A DNA stretch of 64,000 bases from Polietes domitor (lineage: Eukaryota > Arthropoda > Insecta > Diptera > Muscidae): the NCBI GenBank assembly GCA_947397865.1, contig OX377620.1, positions 91,919,924 through 91,983,923 of the forward strand. The letters are read 5' to 3'. The position numbers were made by a program, and so were the translations under genes. The notes below the pieces were generated by a model, which did not search any database, was not told where the DNA came from, and saw nothing but the letters and a program-made list of their open reading frames with translations. Below are positions 35,187-45,390 of the stretch, piece after piece. How positions within the stretch are numbered: position 1 is the first letter of the stretch; every line of letters begins with the position of its first letter.

Positions 35187-35804
35187 AAAGGTGATTTTTT
35201 AAGAGCTTGATAACTTTTTTTTTTAAAAAACGCATAAAATTTGCAAAATCTCATCGGTTCTTTATTTGAAACGTTAGATTGGTCCATGACATTTACTTTT
35301 TGAAGATAATTTCATTTAAATGTTGACCGCGGCTGCGTCTTAGGTGGTCCATCCGCTTAGTCCAATTTTGGCATTTCCACGTTTTTGAGTAACAGAGACC
35401 CAATTGGTGCGAACGGCGACGAATCGAAAATTGGTGGTCATCATTAACACTGGCCGATACAGCTGCGATATTTTCTTCAGTTCGCACTCTACGTAAGCGT
35501 GTTGGTGGTTTAATGTCCAACAATGTAAATTTGGTGCGAAATTTAGTCACAATAGCCCGAATAGCCGCTTCAGTGGGTCGATTAAACTGACCATAAAATG
35601 GAAGCGCGCAATGAACTTTCTTAACAGAGCACGCATTTTGATAATAAAATTCAATAATTTGCAAGCGTTGTTCGTTTGTAAGACGATTCATGATGAAATG
35701 TCAAAGCATACTGAGCATCTTTCTCTTTGACACCATGTCTGAAATCCCACGTGATCTGTCAAATACTAATGCATGAAAATCCTAACCTCAAAAAAATCAC
35801 TCTT
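35187..35804 (-). mobile_element. Internally deleted mariner element, copy 1
   Basis: Flanking TA dinucleotides lie at 35185-35186 and 35805-35806. The ends AAAGGTGATTTTTTAAG and AAAAAAATCACTCTT form imperfect inverted repeats. The 618-base unit carries one open frame (35293-35691). A nearly identical unit lies at 57820-58401. The mariner class is based on TA targets and the transposase. Confidence 0.9.
35293..35691 (-). CDS. Deleted mariner transposase: DNA-binding domain fused to C-terminal tail (132 aa)
   Basis: The frame starts at ATG 35691 and ends with a natural stop. Residues 1-55 contain a helix-turn-helix (NEQRLQIIEFYYQNACSV, then RPTEAAIRAIVTKF), and residues 60-95 the second DNA-binding part (RRVRTEENIAAVSASV, then RRRS). 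At about residue 106 the sequence jumps from YSKTWK to QNWTKRMDHLRRSRGQHL, which is the extreme C-terminus of such transposases. The whole DDD/E catalytic domain (roughly 200 residues in intact relatives) is absent, yet the fusion is in frame. It cannot catalyse transposition. It could bind the terminal repeats, but that is inference. The 57890-58288 copy differs at very few residues (for example Gly to Ser at 98 and Trp to Leu at 110). Confidence 0.75.
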   Translation of the reverse strand: MNRLTNEQRLQIIEFYYQNACSVKKVHCALPFYGQFNRPTEAAIRAIVTKFRTKFTLLDIKPPTRLRRVRTEENIAAVSASVNDDHQFSIRRRSHQLGLCYSKTWKCQNWTKRMDHLRRSRGQHLNEIIFKK

Positions 35805-35806
35805 TA

Positions 35807-36479
35807 CAATACAATATCCCAGAACCGAGAAAATGCTGCAATGTGTTTAATCAATTTTATAAAGGACTTATCGTTTTTTTTTTTCAAGAGATATTTTACA
35901 TTTACTTTGAAATGATTACATTTACTTTAATTAAATATATTTAAAATTTACTAAACAAAATTGGAAAATGATAAATTTTCTCATTTCTTTGGGAGAAAAT
36001 ATGAAATGATTTTTTTCTTAGAAAAATTACTTACTTACTTAAAATTGATTACTTACTTACTCTTAGCAAAATCAAAATCATAATTCGTTCTAGTTTTATC
36101 TTACCATAACAGCTTTCCAGTTCAGTTCATACACATGCCACCTTGAATGGTTATCACGGTCATAATCGCTATCACCAAAAATAATGACAACTTTATATCA
36201 CTGACCTTGTCAAACTTATTTCTTTTCTCTACATTGTATTCCTAAGCAACAGTTTTTGTTTGTGGAAAAAAAAAATAAGAAACTACTCTAATGCCAGTGA
36301 TAACATCTGAACTGAATGAAGTATTTGATGATCGCTTATCAAATATTCGCTAGAATATTATAAAATTAATACTACATACATATGTATGTTCGAATGTAGA
36401 GATGAACTTATCTTTATGTATAGACATTAGGGTATGCCGAAATGAGGTTGCTCAATCAATATATATTGCTGAGTTGATT
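35807..36479. other. Unique AT-rich DNA
   Basis: No gene recognised. ACTTACTTACT-type tandem words lie at about 36028-36061. Confidence 0.35.
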
Positions 36480-37260
36480 AACGAGGACAGCAAATATTTC
36501 GAGTATTTAAGCACAAACAAGATTTGCTTTGAATTTACTTGATATTTGGTAAGCACATTCCTCTTATATCATAAACGTGCACCAAAAAGCGATTCTTATT
36601 TATAGGGAGTGAAATGGGCCAAATGATGGGATGATAATGGTACCAATCAATCGACAACAGCTAGAAACACAAAATTCGGTCTGTATATTCCTCTAATTGA
36701 GTAGATACTTAAAATAAAAGGTTTCGTCTGAATTCGTCCTTTTGAGGGGGTGAAGTGGGAATGGAGGGATAAAAATGATGCTATCCAAGAGGTTGCAGCT
36801 GGAATAATAAAGTTCGGTGTATACATTCCTTTGACTGCGTAGACATACAAAATATTTGTTTTCTTTCAAATTCGTACTTTTAAGGGATAAAATGGTAAGT
36901 TCAATCATTTTTTGGCATGTATCCGCATCATAAAGTGACAATTAGAGGGTGAAATGTGACAAAAAGGGGGAAAGGAACCAGTGAAACGATAATAGCTGGT
37001 AAACTGAAATTCGGTACGTATATCCCTCTAATCGCATGTACAAGTGATTTTCGAAATTCATACTTTTAATGGGGAAATGTGAAAAAAGGGATAAAATTGG
37101 TACCGACCAAGTGGCTGCAGGTAGAATAATGAAATTCGGAATTTACATTCATTCCTATGACTGTATAGACGTGCAATATAAAGGAAATTTTCGAAATTTG
37201 TACTTTTATGGGGAAACAAGGAGAAAGGGGATACAATTAATACCAATCAAATCGTAAACC
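36480..37260 (-). mobile_element. Family B element, both ends truncated
   Basis: Inverted internal units (AATCGACAACAGCTAGAAAC, AAATTCGTACTTTTAAGGG, CATTCCTTTGACTGCGTAGA) and the TCGAGTATTTAAGCA / TACTTGATATTTGGTAAG middle region of B are present. Neither terminal TATACCC block is found. It appears more diverged than the 25.0 kb copy. Confidence 0.65.
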
Positions 37261-38620
37261 AAACCCCAAATTGACGCTTGAATAATTCTCTCAGACTAAA
37301 CTCAGTAGATATATTGAACTGTTAACTGCCTTTCGTTTGATTTTTTTCTGATTTATTAACACCATATTGCAAAGGTATGAAAGTAAGACTCTAGGTTTGG
37401 GAATCGGCGAATTGTTTCTGTATAATTAGGGTTCGAATGAGCTCTTAGAAATTCTAAATTGGCTTTTGAAAAATTGGATACCTGATAGCTATAAATGTGT
37501 TATAGTTCCCGGCATCGATATCAGCTCTGGAAAATATAAGCTATCGAAAAGGCCGGAGGCTTCACCTTTGATTATCCAAGAGTACTGTAACGATATTTGC
37601 AATCTGCGGACCACAAAACAATCTACAATAATGAAACAGGAAATAAACTAAGCAAAAACTGTAAGGAATGACTACATTTGGTCGAAGTTTACAACATGCG
37701 CTAATATCTAATAAAAATACATGATTTTAAGTTCCATATCTCGCTGATTTCAATTGAATTGATATCTTGAATATCGCTGTAAATTCCCACACATCCGAGT
37801 CTGTTGGGTCAATTACATGGGCGGTCTTTCTAATTCAGCTTCGTCCTAGCTTAAATTTAAAGTTCAAAAAATAGAAAACGAACATTACAAGTTTTGTATA
37901 GAAGTTGCGAGAACCGAGACTATCAAGAATGAAAAGTCAGTCCAATACCCAAGTGCCTTGAAATCAACTCGAGAAAATTCACATAAGTCTGACAGAATAT
38001 GGTCGGATCCATAGTAAATAGTTAGTATTATTTAATGGAATCAATTAAAAATTGTTGTTAACTGACGACAGCAAATTGTTTTAATTTTAAAAATGGTTTT
38101 ATTTCGTTTAGTGATATTCGCTGCATTATATTGCTTAGAAACAGTCAAATCATTTTCACAAATCCGAATATTAAAGTTCTGTTTAAATCTACCCTTCAAA
38201 CGCTATGACTGAACTGAATTTGATTATTCTGGTTGAGTTAGATTTCTTGAATTAACTTTAAAGTAAACTCGATCGTTTAGCTATGCTTAAACTAACATTT
38301 GATGTGTTAATTAAAGCTCATTTAGTTGCTGTTGACTTTCCCATTGACCCGAAACTATATTGTGATGTTATGGTTTTCACTGGACTTGCTGCTAGCTGTC
38401 ATGTCAGTCCCTACTGTAATTGGCATACTTAGAGTAATAAATGTAAATAATACGACTGCGACGACGACGAATAGGAATTTATAAATAACCAAAAAACCTA
38501 CATAGTATATGTGTATGTACAAATATATAAAAAAAAAAAACAAAACAAACGTAAGGCAATATTGTGAAAATTTAATTAACAGGTTGGTATTGTTGAACAC
38601 GAAAATTAGTTTATATAGAG
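37261..38620. other. Unique DNA, no gene seen
   Basis: No frame of interest. The 61-codon frame at 37466-37651 has no recognised motif. Confidence 0.4.
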
Positions 38621-38680
38621 TGGGACAAAAAGTTTTAAATCTGAACTACCAATTACTTTGACTTTAAAGGTTTATGTTTG
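38621..38680 (+). repeat. Family F mariner 5' end fragment
   Basis: TATAGAGTGGGACAAAAAGT, then GAACTACCAATTACTTTGAC, matches the inverted end of the F element at 58404-58866 (GTGGGCCATTTAAC, GAACTACCGATTACTTTGAC). Sequence from family J follows. Confidence 0.5.
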
Positions 38681-38945
38681 ATATATGCAAAATGGGACGA
38701 CGCACAGAGGTTCAGAATCAAAATCCATCGGCCAAAATTCAATAACTTTTGTTCTAGTAGACATTTTTAAGTTCTGTAAAAAACCAAAATTAAACAATGA
38801 CCCAAAGATTATTTTAAGATAATAACATGAAAAATCGGGATATATATTTTAGAAATAGGTCCAAAGTTGACTACTTTTAGTATTTTTCGATTTTAAAGAA
38901 AATAAAAATTTTTATTTTTTCGATTTGTCTGCTAAATCAGGCATT
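38681..38945 (+). repeat. Family J repeat
   Basis: CCAAAATTAAACAATGACCC, TATTTTAGAAATAGGTCC, AAAGTTGACTACTTTTAG and TATTTTTCGATTTTAAAGAA reappear in inverted orientation at 42190-42300. No coding potential. Confidence 0.6.
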
Positions 38946-39855
38946 ATTTTGGTTTTTATACCCTACACCACACACCATACAAGTATACCGATCGACTTAG
39001 AATCACTTTTTGAGTCGAATTAGCAATGTCCGTCCGTCCGTCTGTCTATCTATTCTTGTAATTAAAGTACAGGTCGCAATTGATGTTAGAACTAAATGAA
39101 ACTTTGCACAACGAAGTTTTATGGGATTTAATTTAAAGCAAATCAGTTCAGATTTAGATACAGCTTCCATACATACATGTTATTCCCGATTTTACTTTTT
39201 CCGCTCTAGAAACCACAGATTTTCTTCCAATTTGGCAAAACGTCATATATTTTAACTAGCAACAGCTCTGGTAAAAATAGGCCAGATCGGTTCAGATTTA
39301 TATATAGCTCCCATACAAATATCTTCTCCGATTTGACTTTTTCCGCTCTAGAACCCACATATTTGTACAGATTTTCGTCAAATTTGGCAAACCAGCTCAT
39401 AATTCAACTAAAAATATCTATAGCAAAAAATGGGCCACATCGGTTCAGATTTATATATAGCTGCCATACAAATGGCTCCTCAGATTTGACTCTTTCCGCT
39501 CTAGAAACCACATATTTTATCAGATTTTCTTCAAATTTGTCAAAACAACTTATATTTCAACTAAAAACAGCTCTGGTAAAAAAGGTACAGATCGGTTCAG
39601 ATATATATATATATATCCTCAATACAAATTTCGCCAACGAACTGATTATTTCCACTCTAGAAATAACATATTTTAAAAGATTTTCTTCAAAGTCGGCACA
39701 TCAGCTAATATTTGAAATAGAAACATTCATGACGAAAGTGGGTCACATCGGTTCAAATTTATATATAGCTCCCATATAAATGACTGCCCCGATTTAATTC
39801 TTTCCGCTATAGAGACCACATATTTAACAGATTTCCATCAAATTTGGGAAAGCGT

Positions 39856-41050
39856 ATTATACAGTGGTGGCCACGAATTTAGCACATACCGGAATAAAAC
39901 TGAACTAAACAATACATTTTATTACAAACTTAATATTTGGTTGGATAACCACTATTTTGAGTAATAGCTGTACATTTTCTGGACATGCTCTCCACTAGAG
40001 ACATAAAACGCTCCATTGGAATAGCATATCAGGAATTTTGGGTTTCATTCAAGAAATCGGGCAAAAATGTTGGGTTTTATTGCTATAATATGTTGTTAAA
40101 GTCCATTTCATAGATTCTCAATAGGATTGAGATCCGGTGACTGTTCTGCACCATTTTTAAAAATCTATTCTGTTAAGCTCCAAACAGCTCTTCATTGGCG
40201 TTAAGTGTGTTTTGGTTGGTTGTCGAGCGCCACTTAATCTGAATATATTATCATAGTATCAACAAGTAGATTTTTGTAAATATACTGATACATTAGTGTA
40301 TCGATTTTGTGTATTGGACCAACGCCGTGTCCAGAAAACGCAGTATACACCATCAGATTTTCGTCAAGAAGCTTTACCATCTCATATTTGTACTTCGGGT
40401 TGTGCTGCATGTTTGGAGGGCACAATTCGTATTGTTTTCTATTAGATCCGAACCGACATGTGTTTGATTCACCAATCCAGGCGATATTTTCCCAAAAATC
40501 TTGGATTTTTCTAAATGCTCCTGACACTGTAAGTCATTTTTTGATATGTGTGGCTTATGTTGAAGAATGCATCCAAGTAAATCGTTTTCGCTGGATCTTC
40601 TTCTTATGGTTCTTGACGAAATGCTAATGTCAAATTTGGCCGAAAGGTCTCTCTGAATCACAGTTGAGCTTTTAAATGGATCCGCTACGCAGGTTCTATA
40701 TAATAAAAATTTCGATTTATTGCTTGTTTTCCCCGGCGTAGGACATTGTGCGACATTTTTGAAGCACCCATAAGTGCCAATATGACAGATTATATTGCAT
40801 ATAATCTGTCTGGATCAATTTAAATGATTGCAATATCCCCAGCGGTACTTCCACAGTCGTTCAATTGCATAATAACCTGACGCTGCGCCTCAATGCACCA
40901 TTTCCTTTAGCAATGTCTAATTATAAATTTTGTTAAATAATAACTTCAATTTGAGTAAAAATTTCCCATACAAACCAATTAATTAATTTAAACGCAAAAA
41001 GAGACAGAATATAACAACTTTTATCAAATGTGCTAAATTTGTGTTCAGCC
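39856..41050 (-). mobile_element. Tc1-like element with degenerate transposase
   Basis: The left side begins CAGTGGTGGCCACGAATTTAGC after TA; the right side contains the inverted word ATGTGCTAAATTTGTGTTC. On the minus strand the transposase fragments read IQRDLSAKFDISISSRTIRR (helix-turn-helix), then WIGESNTCRFGSNRKQYELC, then FSGHGVGPIHKIDTLMYQ. LDNQPKHT follows with the second catalytic Asp, and finally SPDLNPIENL with the Glu of DD34E. The first catalytic Asp (usually W-S/T-D-E-S) is Gly here (WIGES). Stops and frameshifts break the frame several times, so it is an inactive relic. Confidence 0.85.
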
Positions 41051-41271
41051 GAGATTACGAATTACTTACAAAAACATGAGAGTACGAGAAAAAGGCACAA
41101 AAGAATACGAAAAAAAATTGTTGGGCCTAAGCAGCACTAAAAAACAAATATATATCAATTGAAAACCTGTATATCAATTAGAAAACCTATGCTAAAATTG
41201 GGTCAGATCGGTTCAGATTTACACATAGATCCCATTCAAAGTTTGCGTTCAAGTTTTCTTACAAATACATA

Positions 41272-41466
41272 TATAGGGTCCGCCATCTAACCTTTTTTTT
41301 CAACTATTCAACCGTTGGACTATTATTTGTGGGGTGCCCTCAGCAGACATTTGAATGAAATTATTTTCCATTATTAACCGGAAGGATTGTACTTTCAAAT
41401 AAAAAAAGAAATTATTCAGTAGTTTTTTATAGCATTTAAAAAAAAAGGTTTTTGGCGGACCCTATA
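41272..41466 (+). mobile_element. Mini-mariner K, copy 1 (195 bases)
   Basis: Perfect 14-base inverted ends TATAGGGTCCGCCA and TGGCGGACCCTATA. The plus strand reads PLDYYLWGAL directly fused to SRHLNEIIFHY and a stop. These are the third-acidic-residue motif and the extreme C-terminus of a mariner-type transposase, so the element arose by internal deletion of a full-length copy. Confidence 0.85.
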
Positions 41467-41689
41467 GAAGTATAAAATTTGTGGTACATTCTTCTCCTAT
41501 AGCTGTATCGTATATCACCCGGTTCAAATGTAACGACGTTTTTATACCCTACACCACAGGGTAATATGACTAGGTGTAGGGTATCATATAGTCGGCCACG
41601 CCCGACTTTAACCTTCCTTACTTGTTTGGGCATAGTATCGGCAAATGAACTCCGATTGTTGTAAAATGGGGATAAAGGAAATTTACCCA

Positions 41690-42335
41690 TCTTTTTATTT
41701 GTGTACCTACTTTTCAGATGTTAATGAGAGGAAAATGACTATAGTGCGTTTTGGAACTAAAATATCTGACTTTTTGCACTAAATGTATCCTATCTTCCAA
41801 CGGTGCAATTTCGTGCAAAAGATATCCTACAAAGCGGGGAACCCTTCAACCTTTCCAAATATGTATATATTTCGTTAAAGGCTTTTGAAGCAAAAAAGTT
41901 GTGTTGTGTCCAAATTCAGAGGTTATTTTTGCAATTAAAAACTATATTTGGCACAAACATAGTTTTGGCGTCATAATAAAGCTATGAAACCACAATTTCT
42001 AATAAAAAATATGTGAGAAACAGTACGTCAAAGTCAAAAAAAAAAAAATTACGTTTTTTTAATTTTAAAAATCTAAAAAACGTGAAAATCTGTTATACAA
42101 AAAAATGTTTTTTTCGTATTATGAACAAATACGTAAAAATATGTTAAAAACATAAAAACAAAAAAATAAAAATTTTAATTTTCTTTAAAATCGAAAAATA
42201 CGAAAAGTAGTTAACTTTGGGTCGATTTCTAAAATATATTTGATATCCCTAATTTTAATGTTAATTAATCCTTGGGTCCTTGTCTAATTTTGGTATTTTA
42301 CAGAACACAAAAATTTTATTGAATTTTGAGTTCAG
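41690..42335 (-). repeat. Family J repeat, longer inverted copy
   Basis: The part 42150-42330 is the inverse of 38681-38945 (TCGAAAAATACGAAAAGTAG, TTTGGGTCGATTTCTAAAAT). The left extension to about 41690 is placed by inference only; it has no counterpart in the plus-strand copy. Confidence 0.5.
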
Positions 42336-42339
42336 AGAA

Positions 42340-42600
42340 CCCACATGTGACTATTGAGAAGCCAATGCATCCACAAGGAGTCATTGTTTCGTGTGGTTTT
42401 TGGGCTGTACTGAAAAATTGGGTTGGGTACTGCCGAGCCAGTTGTGGTAGTCATATGAATGATATTGCGTTCCATCAAAATGACAAACTTCAACCTTTCC
42501 AGTAAAACCAGAAATTTACAAAAAATATTCAGTACTTTTTTATAGCCGATTCTAATTTAAAGTTTTAAATGGAATTCTTTAATCGAGACTTACCACTTTG
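42340..42600 (+). pseudogene. Family F mariner transposase fragment
   Basis: The plus strand reads SENPHVTIEKPMHPQGVIVS, with CGFW, then moves quickly to the 3' flank (TGACAAACTTCAACCTTTCC, TAGCCGATTCTAATTTAAA). This is the short segment after the first catalytic Asp of a mariner-type transposase. The same segment and flank occur at 47600-47990 and 58404-58866. Nothing upstream is kept. Confidence 0.7.
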
Positions 42601-44545
42601 AACTGCACGTTATATCATAGACCCTGACCACCACAATCATGTGTACATGCATTTCTTATGACAATAGTTAATTCGTAAACGAAAGATAAATTCGTCACGA
42701 ACTTCATCTATTCCATATGAAATACACATACACAAGATAAATTCGCCAAACGGCAAGCGACATTGTTGTGTTCAGGGTCATACTCTCCTTTCTCGTTCCT
42801 CTGCTTCTTACCAAAGATGCCATTCAACTGTAACTTACACAATATTGTCACTGCACTTGAAAACCCGAATATCCTCACTTCGTTTTTGTTTTTGCCGGAA
42901 ACAACAATAAATGCAACGGAAGACGAAGCGTTAAACGCCGAACCACGAACATGTAGAATAAGTTAAATAGTTTACCGGCCGACCGAATCAACACCATTCA
43001 TATTTCACGAACGAAAGCAACAGCCAACGACCACGCACATTTGTATGAATGCACACTCATGCATACCCACACATCATTGCCTTTTGTTGTTGGTATTTTT
43101 CTTAACAAAAACCTCCGTAAATGACGATGCATTTTGTCAGTTTTCTTTTCATTTATTTCCACACTTTTACTTATTATTTTCTGCATATTTCACTTTCTTT
43201 AATTATTAAAAATGTTCCAGAGCAATTGTTGCCACTAATAATCGATATTAGAATTGAATTTCTTCACGTTTTCTTAATTTTGTAATTATCACAACACAAA
43301 CACGACCGATCGCGACAAAAATTTGCAAAGACTAAAGTGCAGAGAAAATAGCCCTACAAACCCTCTCTCGTAATATTGGTGGGAGTGAGTAGGAAATAGT
43401 GGGTGAGAGGATGCAATTAACTGTGATGGAGAAGAAATGTTGTCTAAGAACTCATTGCGGGAGAGAGTGCCGGGTTTGTGTGTGTGCTGTGGAGGTGGGT
43501 TAAACAAATAATGAATGGTTGCCAGGTTGCAGATTTGACCTTATTTACATTGTATTTACATTGGTGATTAAAGGAGATTTTGATTTAAGTGACATATTTT
43601 GTTCTCGCAATCTCTTGGAATTTCTAATCCCAATATAATTGTACTGGGGAGCAGTGATGGTCTGTGGGGATTTGTCCTCTTCGCTATGTGATACATAGAA
43701 GGAGAAAACTGGAACGGTGACATGAAGTCTTTGTGAGGATTTCAGAATATGTTTCGGGTATTTCTTGGAAATATTTAAAGTATATTGATATGTGACTAAT
43801 TCCATGTGAAACGGAACAGAAATGTTGCTTGTGTTGTCCGATGTAAACGAAAGTTTCGAAATTTGTATTTTTTTATACGACGAAGAAAGCTGCATTTCCT
43901 AATTTTTTGAATATATGAAATTGTGGACACTAGAGTGGATCGAAAACAAAGATTTTTTTCTTGGGCGTTAATGGGTTAACCAAATTGTAACAAATATGCA
44001 AGGATATTGCTTCTAGTTTATTATAAAGTTATCGAATCTTGAACAAAGTATTTTGTTTTTGTTTTTTCTTGAATTTTGTAATAAACCAAAAATACATGTT
44101 GTTTGTACAAACTTATTGTTATGTTTTCTTTCTATGTTATTTGTAATACCCTAATGATGTTCCACAAAGGACGAAGTATAGGTTAAAATAAAGAACACAC
44201 CAAAATTGGCCTCGAGCTGTAATTTTTATTATTTAAAAAATACATTTTCGATTTTTTAAAATAATGTTCTTTTAACACTTTACAGTGTTAGTAAGACGCT
44301 TCGTAAGTTACTTCATTGAGATACTGTTAATTAGTCTACAAAAATTATAAATATGGTGGCATTCGAAATTAAAGAAATATAATAATTATAATTTAAGCTG
44401 GTTTCAAAAATGTTGCGAATGTCCTCGACTAAAATTACTCTTTGGTACGTTTAAAGCATAGTCAAAAAATACTTCAACGTTATCATAGTCCATTCGTGAG
44501 CTAGTAATTTTTTAACGATGCTATTTTGAATGAATCTATATTACA
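42601..44545. other. Unique DNA, possible regulatory sequence
   Basis: No long frame or repeat is recognised. The part 42720-43520 is less AT-rich, with GAGAGAGTGCCGGG and a GTGTGTGTGCTGTGG tract (43461-43493) and CTCTCTCGTAATATTGG at 43361, GAGA-type words often seen near fly promoters. The 116-codon minus frame at 43545-43895 has no motif that I recognise. A function is speculative. Confidence 0.35.
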
Positions 44546-45165
44546 AGTAAGGAAAGGCTAAAGTCGGGCGGGCAGACTATATTATACCCTACACCACTCC
44601 GTGCGTATATGCCTCGTTTTGATTACTAAACCCACGTTGTTTAATGGGTGATTTTACACAAACAAAATCGCTGTCATCCAGTCTCATTATAGCTGCACCT
44701 AGTGAAAAATATTAAATTATTTCCATCTAGATTGGCTGTAAGCCAGAGTGTTACCAACAAATCGGAAAGTGCATATGAGCGGAGATTATACATTTGCGTA
44801 ACGGTCCACTAATGGTAATGTAAAGACCCATGTGGTCCACTTTCTCGTTAGCTGTTTCTAGTTAAAATATAACATGATCCTGAAAATTTTGCCATGATCC
44901 CATGTAAAATGTGTATTTTAGAGCAGTAATAGTGTAAATTGAAGGGATATTTGTATGAAGTCTATATCTAAATCTGAACTGATTTCCTCCAAATTCAATA
45001 CCAATCGTCTTTGGCCAAAAAAGTAACTTTCTCCAAATTTCGTGACATTCGCACACCAATGGCGACCTGTAGAGTGCGTACAAGCTTAGATGGACAGCAG
45101 ACGGACAGACAGGCATCGTTAAATCGAATCAGCTGGTGATTCTAAGCCGATCCGATTTTAGAATC
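44546..45165 (+). repeat. Family A element, short copy
   Basis: Starts ACAAGTAAGGAAAGGCTAAA with GTCGGGCGGGCAGACTATAT and ATACCCTACACCAC, and ends GGACAGACAGGCATCGTTAA then AATCAGCTGGTGATTCTAAG. Two diverged internal units lie between. The terminal ACAAACAAATGCA block is missing. Confidence 0.75.
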
Positions 45166-45390
45166 AGTGGTTTGGTATCGATGGTTAAAGAAAATAAAAT
45201 AAAAAACGTGTTTTTAAAAAAATAGTTTTTCTTTTGAAACTAAACTAAATTTTATCACAAAAATAAACTAAATGTTTTTGCAATTTAAAAAAATATATAT
45301 ATTATTTCTTTTATTAAAATTACAATTATCGTCAAAGGTACTCTTATTATAATTATGAGGGCTACAAATGTTACAAATGTATCTTTCAAT

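Larger units (their letters stand above)
38950..41626 (-). repeat. Family A element, interrupted by Tc1 and a mini-mariner
   Basis: Read on plus, the inverted right end (ATACCGATCGACTTAGAATC, CCGTCCGTCTGTCTATC) is followed by five internal units (GATCGGTTCAGATTTATATA near 39287, then 39440, 39590 and 39747). A Tc1-like element starts at 39856. A words resume at about 41190-41262 and stop at the mini-mariner K1. The outer end (ACCCTACACCACAGGG, GCCCGACTTTAACC, TTCCTTACTTGTT) closes the copy at 41626. Confidence 0.7.

Noticed and set aside
43545..43895. A 116-codon minus-strand frame considered as a host exon
   Set aside because: It has no recognised domain, and no flanking splice signals were convincing; random occurrence is plausible.
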